Counted from the first letter of the stretch, positions 1-12,035 are shown. The stretch is DNA of 64,000 nucleotides from Kingdonia uniflora (GCA_014058105.1 JACGCM010001796.1:1302001-1366000); one strand, 5' to 3'. Program-made: numbers and translations. The notes: generated from the sequence alone by a model not told the origin.

Positions 1-308
1 GATAACAAGTTATCAAGAGCTGCTGGAGATGGCCTAGTACTATTCAACAACTGATGGAAGACTTAGTCAAGATTTTGGCTAAAAGATCTCCACAAAAGGA
101 GGGTTGTTGAGGGAGATGAGGGCTGAAGTTAGGTTAAGAGAAAGAGTTGTAAAAAGAGAAATAGTTATCTTTTTAGTTCACCGTCCTTTTTTTTTCAATC
201 GTAGTTCTTCTATGTTTTTCCATGTAAACATTTTTTAATCAATAAAGAATGGTTTTTCTTAAATCACAATTTTAATCTTTGCATCTCTGAGAACGAAACT
301 CTTATGTT
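1..308 (+). repeat. LTR-like end, inverted relative to the neighbouring gypsy LTR
   Basis: The sequence from the window start to about 308 is the reverse complement of roughly 3,805-4,112. Matching landmarks are the GATAACAAGTTATC palindrome at 1, the AGTTCTTCTATG stretch, and the shared GAACGAAAC and TTATGTTT at the inner end. The copy at 3,823-4,281 is the 5' LTR of the minus-strand gag element. This copy therefore points the wrong way for a normal LTR pair. It is cut by the window edge. Confidence 0.7.
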
Positions 309-2039
309 TCAACAACCCGATTTGATACGGATTATCAAATGGCGCTGCTGTAAAGTGCAAAGATCTTTAAAGAATTTTGCGTAATTAGGAATATGTCTTA
401 TGGCCATAAGGATAGGAATGTTAATTACACAATGCTTAAAAATCCCTAAAATCTCCTTGTAGACGTTGCCCTTCTTAGCAAGAGTTAACCGCTGAGGAAA
501 AGGAGCCAGCGGCTGAACATGTGTTATCGCGATTTCTTCCTCACTCGCACTCGGAGGTTCTTCTATAGGTTTACTTTGAATTTCTAGCTCGGGTTCCTTA
601 GGCATTTTTACCAAATTATCAACTTTCGTACCGCTCCTAAGAGATATGATAGCGTTGACTCCATCACGATTGGAAGATCTAGGATGTTCAGTATTCCCTT
701 TAGGATTAACTTGAGTTTGATTGGGGAACGTTCCCTTGTTTCTCGTGCTTATCTCTGTTGTCATTTGACCTATTTGTCCCTCAAGTTTAGCAATAGATGA
801 CTGAGTTACTTGCATAAATGCCTTAAGAGTATCTTCTAAGGATGTGGTTGGAGGAGGCAGATTCCTATTGTGCGGAGGAACATAAGGCACATTAAGGGGA
901 GCTTGGTATGATGGATTTTGTTGCCATGAAGAACTAGACTGGTGTTGGTTTACTTGGTTGTGCGGCTGATAAGGGGCACTACCAGAAGAACCTTCTTGGT
1001 AATTTCTATTTCCCCAAAAATTGGAGTTGTTGGAATTATTATTCCATCCACCATTGAAAGGTTGGTTATTGGGATGTTGATACATGGCATTGGCCTGATC
1101 TTTCCTACCCTCTTTTAAACTAAACACGTTAGGGCAATCTTGGACCAGATGGTCCAAACTTTCACAAACCACACAAAATGGCATCGCCACATGGTTTATA
1201 GAAGAAGTGGTAGGGTGTTGTACCCTTTTCCCGATCTTTAAGTTCTCCATTTAATTAAGAATGGTTCTAAGAGTTGCAGACTCTGAATTAAAGTCCACTT
1301 GGTGCACATTTGCACTGTGACAAAGTTTTTTCTCTCTCATCGTTTGCCATTGGTAGGTCTTATTCGCTACATCATTTAAAAATTTCTAAGCTTTTGTATC
1401 AGTTTTTTCATCAAATGTACCCGCACACATAGATTGAACACGAGCTCTAGTGTCATAATCTAGACCTTCATAGAGAGTTTGAACTATATCTATCAATTGA
1501 ATCCCGTGATGTGGGAATCCTTGCTTTAAATCCCTAAACCTTTGTAGGTAGTCATATAATGACTCACTTCAGTTTTGTGTGAAGCTATAGATACTCTGTC
1601 GTATCTTAGCAGTTTTATGGTTAGGGAAATATTTTTTCAAAAACTCCTTAACGAGTTGTTCAAACGTGTTTACAGAGTTCTCCTCAAGAGTGTACAGCCA
1701 ATCGCGTGCGTTTCCCATAAGAGAAAAAGGGAATACACGTAATTTGAGGGGATCCTCTGTAATACGTTCAAAGTTTAAAATAAGCATATGATCCCTAAAG
1801 TCCCTAAGATGGTTATACGCGTTTTCAGTGGGACTACCATGAAATTTGGGAAGCATAGGCAAGAATCCCGGTTTTAACTCAAAATTTCCTACATTTCTAG
1901 GAATCACAATACATGAAGGCTTACTCACAATTGTAAGATGCATTCAATTGTGGAGAGTGATTCTCTCCGCGGCAGCAGGTTTGGGACCGTTCCTAGGAAT
2001 AGCAGGTTCGGGACCATTAGTCCCATCAGTCTGACTCAT
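309..2039 (-). pseudogene. Ty3/gypsy (Athila-like) gag remnant
   Basis: This is a decayed capsid (Gag) gene of an LTR retrotransposon, read leftwards from an ATG at 2,039. The frame is broken by a stop just before position 1,943, another near 1,568 and a third near 1,390. The central part has the retrotransposon-gag pattern (HLRDFRDHM, NARDWLYTL, FLKKYFPNHK), then a CX2C-type knuckle (CVVCESLDHLVQDC), an Asn/Gln-rich linker, and an ISLRSG motif like the ITLRSG of Athila-type elements. PFPQRLTLAKK and IPNYAKFFKDL near the end are typical of the Gag-protease junction of that group. The protein stops where the inverted LTR-like segment begins; no protease, reverse transcriptase or integrase follows. 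The family assignment comes from motif resemblance, not a search. Confidence 0.8.
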
Positions 2040-3822
2040 ATTGATTCTAGCAGTGTTCTTAGTCCGAGCTTGGGTGTTACCCCAATCTAACATACAATTC
2101 AATCAATAAATGCGAACACACTAAAAGTTCTAAGAATGATGCAAGCACTCAAGAATGTTTTACTTGTCTCTTTTATTAAGTTAAGTTGTGAACCCGGTCT
2201 CAGGGTTTAATGCTCCTACTCCTGACAGTAGATCGGTTCACACTTGAGTTGTTTTTACTCGTTTTGGCAATAGCTCGCATGCTATCTAGTCACCTAGATG
2301 CACCTGTGCTGGAAGGCGGGGAGAACCGCTTAGAGTCACCTATCCACAGTAGCTATGCCAGGGAACGTACGTCCTCCAGTAAACGTAGCCACTTATCAAG
2401 TTTTCCTAGTGAGCGTGTTGCTCCAGGTCCGAGCGAAGCCTTTTGATTAACTATGTTTTTTATGGTTTCTTATCTGAAAATCTTTTAAAGAGGTCGGGAC
2501 TGTCGATATCAAAAAGATTAAAAACCGGGTGATGAACTCCCAGAGTCCTAATGCGTGGGCACGCACGGGTGATGAAATCCCGTTTTGGTTCACCCTTATC
2601 TAGGTGTTGTTGCAAAAATTAAACATTTAATCAATCAAACATATAGTTAAACAATGATGTACCGCGACGGGGAGGGTGCGGTGAAAAGATGATTACCTAC
2701 AGGGCGGCCTTTTTAGGGGCACGTTTGGTTACCCTAGTGAAACTGTTGGGAAAACCCACTCAGGATCGTTTGCGAAGTACGCGTTGAAACGATTTTCGGC
2801 CTGAGTAGGGGTTCCGAAGCTGTACCTGCAGCAGATTACAATTTCCTCACCTTGCAGAGCGTCACTCATTAAACTTTACATAAACATTTTCTCAATCCTT
2901 ACACTACTAAAAATACATAAAAAATAAAATAAATAAAATAAAAAATTTAAACAACTAAAGGTCTTTTTGGCTTTGTCGCTTTTTTCTTTGATGTTGGTTT
3001 TACGCTTTACTTTAATCAACCATATCCATATCCTTCAATAACTGAAAAACAATGCAAAATGCAAGCTTTAAATCACAGTTCAATGTAATTAATCCAAAAA
3101 CAGAAATTAGAACAAAGTAAACTACTGTAGCATCATAGTAAATAAAAAAACAAAGTAAATCACTGTAGCAGCAGAGCAAACAAAATAAATTACTGTAGCA
3201 AGTAAACTGAGATTTTGATACTGGTTTACCGTGTCCCAAGCACAATCCAAAATCGCAGTTACCAATCTCCAAAGATTCAGCAGTAATACTCGTTTGAACA
3301 GTGCAAGAATTAACAGTTTATTAGCAGCAAGAAACCGGAGGTAGATTGTACTCCGACAAACAGCAACAACAAAGCGACAACAGCAGTAAGGTCAACAAAA
3401 CCCCAATTCCAACTTGCAAACAACAAAAATCCAATCTTCAATTGCAAACGAATCAAACCCAACAACAACAACAACAACAGTAACAGAGAGTTATAGGCAG
3501 CAGCAGCAACAACGCAGTTACAGGAAGGTTCTCCCTCAATAGCAAAACCCCTATCTTTGTTAATCGTAAGTCAACACAAACCCCAATTGCTACCATTCAG
3601 ACCATCACCATGAAATCAGATACTCGTGACCAACCAAAACAAGAAAAATAAAAAATAAAAAAATTGATTTGGTTAGATCAATGGGCAAGTACACTAAAAC
3701 CCTAACTTAGAGTCACAATGTGCACCAGACGAAGAGAATGAGTAATAATAAAGCTTGACAAAGGCAAAATCTACCGAGACCAACACGTAGATTTGGCCAG
3801 CCAAAACATAAGGGTTTCGTTC
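2040..3822 (-). mobile_element. Non-coding leader of the gypsy element
   Basis: This is the untranslated stretch between the 5' LTR and gag of the minus-strand element. It has no credible reading frame. It holds two similar GGGTGATGAA blocks near 2,527 and 2,566, an A/T-rich segment at 2,900-2,960 and a CAA/CAG-rich low-complexity stretch at about 3,360-3,540. The minus-strand frame of 86 codons near 3,012-3,272 is low complexity and is not counted as a gene. Confidence 0.55.
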
Positions 3823-4281
3823 TGAGAGATGCAAAGATTATAATAGTGATTTAAGAAAAACCATTCTTTATTGATTAAAAAAGGTTTACATGGAAAAACA
3901 TAGAAGAACTACGGTAGAAAAAAAAGGACGGTGAACTATAAAGATAATTATTTCTCTTTTTACAACTCTTTCTCTTAACCTAACTTTAGCCCTCATCTCC
4001 CTCAACAGCCCTCCTTTTGTGGAGATCTTTTAGCCAAAATCTTGACTAAGTCTTCCAGCAGTTGTTGACTAGTACTAGGCCATCTCCAGCAGCTCTTGAT
4101 AACTTGTTATCTTCAGCAGCTCTTTAGATTCTAAAAGTTAGGCTTTAAGACTGGGCTTGGTTGCAATTGTCTTATTATCTGCAATAGTCAAACATACTTT
4201 AATTAGGCCCAGTGAAACATAAAATAAGGTCCTAGATAATGTGAATTGAAGGACAAAAATAGGCATTTTTCATGCCTATCA
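3823..4281 (-). repeat. 5' LTR of the gypsy gag element
   Basis: On the minus strand the segment begins TGATAGGCATG at 4,281 and ends in CA near 3,823. The outer edge cuts into a PIF/Harbinger ORF at 4,282, which shows that the retroelement inserted into, or recombined with, that older DNA transposon. The inner part matches 1-308 in inverted orientation. Confidence 0.65.
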
Positions 4282-4936
4282 GTTAGTTGTGTCCGTTGTC
4301 ATCACCTTAACTAAATGCACATCTTCGATGGCTTTATTTCTAGTTAGTTCCCCTTCACGTCTCCTTGAATTTCTGCCTCTCTAGCCAACTTTTTTTCCTC
4401 TCGTGTTCTAGCTCTAACTTCCTTTTCCTCTTTCTTCTGCTCGTCTATCGCATTCCATGCCGTCATCATGTTTGTCGTCATCTCAAACATCTTCTTCCCT
4501 CAAAAATCTATATTTGACTTTGCTGCTTCTTTTACCTTGTATTTTCTTTTTCCGTCCGGTCGTACTTCCCCACAAGCATATAGTGGTGCATCTATGTCGA
4601 TAGAATCATCTGGAATTACGACATATGGAGTGTCAGAAGTAGGTGTCGAAGGATTGTAGGTAGTTCGAAGCAATTTCATGCAAGCTCTGCGCGACATGAA
4701 TTAAAAAAAAATGTGGCAAACTCTGATTGGTTCTCCCTCCCCGCAGTACTAAACTGCGCGTTTGGATTGGACGTTTATGATGTTGACACGTGCCTACATC
4801 ATGGACGTAGATTGTGCCTCGCAGTTCTGAACTACAATGGCCAATATTTACCTGATTAGTTTTTGAACTGCTGTGGGGTGGATTGAATCCACCATAGGTT
4901 TTGGTGAATTCACCCACCCTACTGCTACAGATGCTC
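4282..4936. mobile_element. Truncated PIF/Harbinger element, right end
   Basis: The fragment contains the accessory-ORF end plus a terminal region with two copies of the GCGCAGTTCTGAACTGC-type palindrome (4,741 and 4,817). It finishes with GATGCTC at 4,936. This right end closely resembles that of the MITE at 13,428-13,782, including the CTGTTGTGGGGTGGATT-type motif near 4,871. The next three bases are TTA, the usual PIF/Harbinger target-site triplet. Confidence 0.65.
4283..4700 (-). pseudogene. PIF/Harbinger Myb/NAM-associated ORF, 3' fragment
   Basis: The translated minus strand reads YVVIPDDS, APLYACGEVRPDGKRK and downstream Lys/Glu-rich sequence. This matches the better preserved copy at 7,574-7,865 (NVVIPDDSMDAPLYACGEV). 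It is the C-terminal part of the accessory Myb-like/NAM-associated protein that accompanies plant PIF/Harbinger transposases. Only the end of the gene remains; the gypsy LTR truncates it at 4,282. Confidence 0.6.
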
Positions 4937-5367
4937 TTAGAGCATCTCCAACAGCTAGGTGGATTCTGACGTGGTGAGGTAGATTGAGAAATTCACCCTC
5001 ATTTTCTCAAATCCACCCCACAGCAGCTAGGTGGTGGAGCTGACGTGACAAACCCAAACCCACCTTAAGGGTGGTCTTTCCACCCTCTGGGTAAAATTTT
5101 GGTGGATCAATCCTACGCTTTGAGCCAATAGAATGATGACATTTATCAAGTTTCCAGTGGCTCCCCTGCCGCGCAGTTCTGAACTGTGCGTAGAGTATAC
5201 ACTCCAGATGGAGACACGTGGACAGTTGGGATTCAAACTTGGCTAACGGCTAGTTCTTGCCGCGCAATTCAGAACTGTGCGGTTAGAGCCTGGATGAAAA
5301 TTTGTAAACCTACCCTCTCCATACTTGATTTTTTTGTGTGATTAAAAGGCCTATAGTTTTGGGCATA

Positions 5368-5570
5368 CTTGTTCAACAATAACCTCAACGACTATATTTT
5401 TTAGAAAACTTGTTTGGCAAGCATCTCAATGGATAGTTTGTTGGCGGAACTTGTTTGACAAGAAGCTTAATGGCTAGTTTTTTTACCAAACTTGTTTAAC
5501 AAGATGCTCAACGGATTGTTTCTTTATAAAACTTGTTTGACAAGAAACTCAATGGTTAGTTTTGTTCATC
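5368..5570. repeat. Left subterminal minisatellite of the PIF element
   Basis: About five diverged units of roughly 42 bp, each with AACTTGTTTGACAAG followed by CTCAATGG and TAGTTT. In reverse complement the unit matches the array at 8,921-9,255, so the two arrays are inverted subterminal repeats that could serve as multiple transposase binding sites. Confidence 0.75.
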
Positions 5571-5718
5571 TATAAAACCATTCATCTTGTACACTCTATT
5601 CTCTTACTCTTCTACACTCAACTATATTCTCTTAAAAACTATTCACTTCTAAACTCTATTTTATTCTCTTGTTATCAATTTTGCCCAATCATGTCTAACC
5701 TAATTTTGGGGACCTAAT

Positions 5719-7006
5719 CATGTCTGACCCATCACTCTCATCCTTGTCATCATCGTCTAGAAGCGAAGAGATCTTCCGACGTTAAATTGAGATGATGCAC
5801 GAGTATAGCAAGGTTATGATTAAGATGGGAGAAGCGGAAGAAAAAGACGAAGAAGCGATATCATCACGGAGGCAGAACGGTAGTAAAATGGGAAAGATTG
5901 ACAAACGGAAAGGCTGTGATCATAAATTGGGTGAGTTTAGCCTTAATCAGAATTATTTTGGTGCCAACCCAGTCTACACCGATATCCCATTTCGTCGACG
6001 ATTCTGTATGAGCGAAGGTGTATATCAACGTATTCATGATCATGTTATTTCTGCGAACCCCTATTTTATTCAAAGAGAAAATACCGCTAAGACGATGAGC
6101 TTATCCTCGCACCAAAAGATAACATGCGCACTCTGCATGTTATGTTACGGTACGAGCGTAGACGCCCAAGACGAACACGTTCAAATTGGGGAGTCTGCGA
6201 GTAATTTGAGTTTGAAAGAATTTTGCAAAACAATTATTACACTATTCAAAACTCAATACCTTAGATCTCCCGATGAAAATAATACATTACACTTGTTAGA
6301 AGTTAATGAATTGCGAGGCTTCCCGGGGATGTTAGGTAGTTTAGATTGTATGCATTGGAAATGGAAGAATTGTCCTACCGGGTGGGCAGGATAATATACC
6401 GGGTATAGGAAAATCCCGACAATAATTTTGGAAGCGGTTATATCGCAAGATCTTTGGATATGGCACGCATTCTTTGGGGTGCCCTGTCCAAACAATGGCG
6501 TGAACGTCTTGCATTAAGAGTGGCTTTTCAACAACTTGTCTAATGGAGTTGCGCCGCCATATAATTAACATATAGGCATGGACCCACACATTATGAGGTA
6601 TTATTTAGCGGACGGAGTCTATCCAAAATGGCAAATAATTATTCAAACCATAAGAAATCCGTCCAACAATGCCGAAAGATATTTTGCAAAGATGCAAGAA
6701 GCATGCTGGAAAGACGTAGAGTATGTTTTTGGGGTATTACAAGCTAGGTTCCAAATATTGGCGTACGGTGCACGATTTTGGAAGCCTAGTGATTTAGCAA
6801 AGGGTATGTACGTATGTATAATCATGCACAATATGATCGTCGAAGATGAACGTCATACTTACATCCGGCAAGTGGATATTGATCCCGAGTTTAGAAAATT
6901 CGTAGATACTTGGAAGGAGACGTTAAATCTAAGACACGTGATCAACACTATGGCACAGTACATGGAGAAGATTCTTGAAATTAGAAATGAAGGTGCTCAT
7001 TTCTAA
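5719..7006 (+). pseudogene. PIF/Harbinger DDE transposase (HARBI1/ALP1-like), inactive
   Basis: This is a decayed transposase of the DDE_Tnp_4 family, which cuts and rejoins transposon ends. The likely original ATG is at 5,719, followed by an in-frame TAA before the ORF that opens at 5,792. Diagnostic blocks are FGANPVYTDIPFRRRF, YGTSVDAQDEHVQIGES, RGFPGMLGSLDCMHW (first catalytic Asp), DLWIWHAFFGV, YYLADGVYPKW and KDVEYVFGVLQARF (catalytic Glu). The second catalytic Asp, expected in an NDxNVL block, is Gly here (NNGVNVL). There are further stops at 6,392 and near 6,515, plus a frame change before 6,578. It cannot make an active enzyme. The rightward gene converges with the leftward Myb-like ORF. 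Confidence 0.9.
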
Positions 7007-7268
7007 TTACGAAATAAACTTGTCGCGTATTTGTGGAATAAAAAATAGGCGGAGTAATGTATTTTGTTTTGAAGTTTGTAGTTTTATGTTGAAGTTGAAA
7101 TGTATTTGGTTTCAAAGTTTATAGTTTTATGTTGAAGTTGTAATGTATTTTGAGAGACTTTTTTGAAGTTTGTTTTGCGGAATACTTAACATAAATAATA
7201 ATTTTATTAAAATAATTAAATTACATAAAACTTAAGAACTACTATTAACGCTAATGATTACATCAATC

Positions 7269-8835
7269 TTAATCACTAGAAACGTCGTCATCATTTGGAC
7301 AGTGCTCCTTCAACTTCTTCGAATAAAGTTTAATTTGCTTCTTCATCCAACGCCTTTGCGCCGGTTGTAGGTTACTTGGGTCCGTTGTTATCACCTTAAC
7401 CATATGCACATCTTTGATGGTTTTTTTTTCTAGTTAGCTCTACTTCACGTCTCATTTGAATCTATGCCTCTCTAGCAACTTTTGTTCCTCTCGTGCTCTA
7501 GTTCTAGCTTCATTTTTTCTCTTTCTTCTGCTCATTTCTCTCATTCCATGCCTTCATCATGTTTGTCGTCATTTCAAACATTTTTTTTCTCCAAAAACCT
7601 ATACTTGACTTTGCCGCTTCTTTTGCCTTGTATTTTTTTTTGCCATCCGTCGTACTTCCCCACAAGCATATAGTGGTGCATCCATAGAATCATCCGGAAT
7701 AACCACATTTGGAGTGCCAAAAGTAGGTGTAGAGGGATCGGTGCCGAAAGTACCCGGGCTATCATTAAAATTTAATCTCCTAGCGACGTTGCGGGCGGGG
7801 TCCCCGATGTTCTTAATTTGTAACCATTTTGGGCATTGCTCTAAAACTTTGTAAGCCTCCCCCAATGTAAATGGTTATTTTTGTAATTTTTCGAATGTCT
7901 TGCATGCCATACGTTCCTAGAAATCAAGTTTGAAATTCTAATGAGTACTAATTGTGGAATAAAATTAATGGAATGAGAAGAAAAAAACAAATTACTTACG
8001 ACGTCGCCCGTTCCAATGCCGGTAAAATATTGGCTTTTAAGGTCTTGAATGATGCCTTTAAAAATCGAATATTCCTTATTGAGCCGCCCCTTATACGCGC
8101 AATTGACACCGTTGTATAATCGCCACATCGATTGGTCATTATAGAATGAGTTGAATTGGTCACACACCTTAAACCAAAATGTAGCGGCTTTTTGGTTGTT
8201 CGTCGTAGCGAGGTTTTGAGAGACTTGAGACCAAGCGCATGCGAGATTGACGAAGTCATCGGACTACCAATTTTTGGAGTTTGTGTATCTTTCTTTGTCG
8301 TCATCAACTTCATCCTCAACCTCAACTGCATCCTCAACTACAATAGGTGTCGGTGCCGTCTTTCTTTTAGGCTTCGGCTTTCCGCGCGTATTACTTCTCG
8401 TGAGAACCGGATTGAGAACCTTAAGATTACTGGAAATATGACTGGAGAGATAACCAGAGAGACAACCTGTAATGTATTGAGGTTTAAATCATTTAAACCC
8501 CATGTACCTCTTATCGGCTTGGTACTCGAACTTCTACCGGTGTGAGATGACAAATATGGATTTTTCGGTTGAGAGTACGCGCCCGTATGAGGATCAAATT
8601 GAGGGCAATATCCTTGGTTTTGGTAATGAGAGTAATATCCTTGGGTTTGAGATAGAAATTAATTGTCGTATGGTGGAAATAGTTGTCGAACATGGTGATC
8701 ACGATATTGGGAAGGGTTAGGCATTTGCGACAAATCATATGCGCCTAATTGCATCAGAAATACGTTCCCTTGTTGGTTCGTATTGGAGGATTGAGAGTGG
8801 TTTTGAGAATTAGATTGGGGGCTTGAAGATGACAT
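7269..8835 (-). pseudogene. PIF/Harbinger Myb-like/NAM-associated ORF, decayed
   Basis: This is the accessory protein gene of the PIF/Harbinger element, thought to be needed with the transposase for DNA binding. Reading leftwards from ATG 8,835 gives a Ser/Asn/Gln-rich start (SSSSPQSNSQNHS), several stops and frame changes, then a conserved block around 7,990-8,230 (FWFKVCDQFNSFYND, GRLNKEYSIFKGIIQDL). The NAM-associated C-terminal region (YKVLEQCPKW, NVVIPDDSMDAPLYACGEV) follows, and the reading ends with an acidic tail and TAA at 7,269. A short AT-rich intron probably lies near 7,880-7,990. The identity rests on motif order and the neighbouring transposase. Confidence 0.7.
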
Positions 8836-8920
8836 GGTGGTGGAGCTTGTAAGCTAAGGAGGGAGGAGAGTGCAGAAAATTAAGAGAAGATAGTGTAGAA
8901 GATGAATAACATTTTAGATG

Positions 8921-9255
8921 AAAAATATAGCCGTTGAGCTACTTGGTGAACAAGTTTCTCCAAAATATAGCCGTCCGTTGAGCTACTTGGTAAACAAGTT
9001 TCCACAAAACATAGTCGTTGAGCTACTTGATGAACAAGTTTCCACAAAATATAGCCATTGAGCTACTTAGTGAACAAGTTTCCACAAAATATACCGTTGA
9101 GCTATACAAAAGACAAGTTTTCACGAAAATATAGCTGTTGAGCTACTTGGTGAACAAGTTTCCACAAAATATAGCCGTTGAGCTACTTGGTGAACAAGTT
9201 TCCACAAAAATATAGTCGATGAGCTGCTACATAAAAAACAAGTTTTCACAAAATA
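8921..9255. repeat. Right subterminal minisatellite of the PIF element
   Basis: Eight or so units of about 42 bp. The core is ATAGCCGTTGAGCTACTTGG followed by TGAACAAGTTTCCACAAAAT. It is inverted relative to the left array (5,368-5,570). Confidence 0.8.
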
Positions 9256-9402
9256 TAGTTTGATGTTTTCGTGCGTTTAAATAAATTTCCTATATTTTTG
9301 AGCTCACAAATTTAACTAATATAACTAATTTTTCATCCTTTAGGAAAGTGTTTGAGGAAATACATAAACGAAAGAGAAGAAAAAAAGACTGAATATGAAC
9401 CA

Positions 9403-9755
9403 ATGCACACAAAATAAAGGGCAGGGGAATGTATTTGAGGAAATGCCTCAAAGAAACTTACCTAAAAAAACCAAGTGTGGAGAGGAAAAAAAAGAAAAAA
9501 GGCAAAAGTTCTAGACTCTTGCCGCGCAGTTCAGAATTGCGTAGCAAGCTTCCTCAAACTAGATTAAGCCACTGCGCAGCAAGAACCTGAAACTTTTGCC
9601 ATGTGTCTCATTTTAAGGGACCAGATTAAGCCACTGCGCAGCAAGAACCTGAAACTTTTGGCTTTGCTTCTATTCTCCATACTTGGTTTTTTTTTTTGTG
9701 ATTTTTCTTTGAGGTATTTCCTCAAACACCTTATGTGCCCTTTATTATGTGTGCA
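9403..9755. repeat. Hairpin-forming inverted repeat (MITE-like)
   Basis: The left arm at 9,403-9,455 (ATGCACACA, AATAAAGGGCA, TTTGAGGAAAT, CCTCAAAG) is the reverse complement of 9,706-9,755. The loop contains a degenerate palindrome of the PIF family at 9,522 and a 38-bp direct duplication (9,562-9,599 and 9,624-9,661). No target-site duplication was assigned. Further GTGTTTGAGGAAATAC-like pieces at 9,348 and 9,800-9,890 suggest layered insertions. Confidence 0.6.
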
Positions 9756-10059
9756 TCTCTTCATACTTAGTTTAATTTTTCAAAGACTTCGTTTAGACAT
9801 TTCATCAAAACACCTAAGAAAACCTAGTATTTCATTCAAACACTTGTTTTATCAGCTCTTCTTGCCACGGAATTTCATTCAAACACTTGAAAAAATGTAT
9901 TAATTGAAACAAACACAAGTTTAAACATAATGCATAATCAATTTAACATAAACTCGATAGTCTAAACAAAACATAACATAAAGGTAGATAGTCTAAACAA
10001 AATATAATATAAACTCGATAGTCTGACAAAATATAATAAAACATAACCTAAGTAGGACG

Positions 10060-12035
10060 ACTTCTCTCCGTCTTGCAGGCGCATTTGGTATGGGAGAGAC
10101 TCTCGTCATAAGTACATTGCACATCCGGCTCTGTCTGGTAGCTGATGGACATCTCAGCTAGTCTCTCTCCCATGGTCCTGATAATTTTATCCCTCCGCTA
10201 AAGCTGTTCCTCAAACTCCTCATTACGTTGAAACAATTACTTTGTATCTTCATAAGCCACATACCGCATTCCTTAGTTTTGAGTCCACAACTCATCCACA
10301 CTGTACTTAGGTGTGATACTTGCATGACCGGGATCAGTACACGCCTACGTTCTCCACTGCTTCCTCCCATCTCCATGAACCATCCCAGATCCCCCACTTC
10401 CTCGCCGTATGCCTCAACACCATAGTTTTGCACCTAAGAAGACGTGGCTAAATTCGAAGTAGGTGGCAAAGCAACATCAGGCCTCACTAGATCACGCCCG
10501 ACCATTTAAATATTCCTGACCCTCTTCACTAAACTACAACTGATCTTAGGACTTGGATAAGCGGCTTACCAAAATGTCATGTAATCCACGTCAGCAACGA
10601 TACAATTGTGTCTAACATAGAAATCCACCTCTCTCAGTCCCTGATAAAGCGTTCGATCGTACCGCAGAAATTCTATAATCTCTTGTAGGGGGTCATAGGG
10701 AACATTATCAACCCCGGTGTTCTGATGCATACATCGGTCTCCTAAATACCAAAGTGTATTGTTCTCATATGGGACTGAAACTAATAGAATCCTTCGTTGA
10801 CTAAGCTCTGTGGAAATTCTTACCTCTGGACGCATTGATTGTCTACTCCTCAGCTATGGTTGTCAATCAATATTGGTTATGTCCTTCAATTCTATCATTT
10901 CTCTGATCACAGCAAATGAATGATAAATCTCAGCCCCTGAACTAGCCCTTTCATCTCTCCACGCAATCATACGAGGATAAACATGGCTGAAGTTGTTTGC
11001 CTTGACCAGATACATTCCAACGTGACAGTACTCAAAGAACCAAAACTCCAACAGAGCATTGAAGCCTGTGATTGATCTCTTCCCCTTCCTATACTTCAGG
11101 ACTGAGACTTCATCTAGTCCCCGATACAAATGTGTCATGATCGGAGTACCACAGTCGAACCTCGACGCACCTAGAATATGGTGGTCTGTCAAAGCTACAA
11201 GATAATCGGTCGATAGAGATGTATTTGCATTCGAAAGAAGATACTACCCATCATGTATGCAATAAATGCCCGAGCATATATGAGGTCTATGTCTTGGTTG
11301 TAAATATTGGTTCAAGGATTCAAAGGGTCTCTCCAGGTTTTCAAAAAGGCTAGTGTGATGTTGCCGTACTTGATGTCGGCCTGAGTGATTTCAGGGAACA
11401 ATGTTTGTGCTTCGTCGAACTTCGAGTACTTATCGTCGTACGGGAGTTCGAAACTCCACCCAAACTTATGCCCGTTAGCATGACGAAGTCCCATGGCGTA
11501 AAGCCAAGTTCCCCGCAAGGGAAGTGAAAAATATTGGTGGAAGGCCACCACTGTTCCACGAGAGCATGGATTAAGCGGTTATCCGAGTTTCATGCCTTAA
11601 TCGTAAAAAAATCTTCAAAACCCATATTGTCGACCAAGGTCTTCAACGTGGGGTACCTGAAAATCCATTGGTACCACTTTAAGACCTTATCCAGTGATCC
11701 CCTACATATGATTTCATCTCGATTTTGCAAAAAACAGCACATTAACATATTAAATTCTCATTTGGGCATTTTGTCGAACATTTGATAAATAACGTTAATA
11801 ACACATAAATTTTACTCAAAATACTTACCGGCAATTCCTCCGGTCCAATAGAAATGTGGACCCAGTTGTCCGGGAGGATATCCACTCGGTACAACTCCTC
11901 GAGTGTTGGGGCAGGATCATTATCCAGCGTGAAGTGTAACGGCCACATATGCGTGACCAATTCTTTACTTCTTCGTTTAACTACATCACTTTCATTTCTT
12001 CTAGTTTTGGGAATTGAATGACTAGTCCCCGACAT
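10060..12035 (-). pseudogene. Plant mobile domain (PMD) gene, disrupted
   Basis: Read leftwards from ATG 12,035. Recognisable PMD blocks are ALVEQWWPSTNIFHFPCGE (about 11,570-11,510), a glycine-bearing hydrophobic patch, then DYLVAL and LTDHHILGASRFDCG, THLYRGLDEVS, and FNALLEFWFFEYCHVGMYL (10,990-11,200). PMD proteins occur both as host silencing factors (MAIL1/MAIN type) and captured in transposons. The frame shifts several times (at about 11,330, 11,220 and 10,850), an intron-like gap lies near 11,700-11,830, and the C-terminal part at 10,158-10,433 is only loosely assignable. Motifs of the PIF palindrome family flank it (9,522 and 12,190), so it may have been carried inside such an element. 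Confidence 0.65.

Larger units (their letters stand above)
4940..9260. mobile_element. PIF/Harbinger element with both ORFs decayed
   Basis: The left terminus GAGCATCTCCAACAGC starts right after TTA. Inside lie palindromic motifs (5,169 and 5,260), a minisatellite array, a DDE transposase remnant on the plus strand (5,719-7,006), the convergent Myb/NAM-associated ORF on the minus strand (7,269-8,835), and a second minisatellite array inverted to the first. This two-gene convergent layout is normal for plant PIF/Harbinger elements. I could not find the right terminal repeat with its GATGCTC ending, so the element is probably truncated or interrupted beyond 9,260. Confidence 0.8.

Noticed and set aside
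5719..7006. Functional domesticated HARBI1/ALP1 gene
   Set aside because: Several stops, a frame change and replacement of the second catalytic Asp, together with intact transposon context, argue for a dead transposase.
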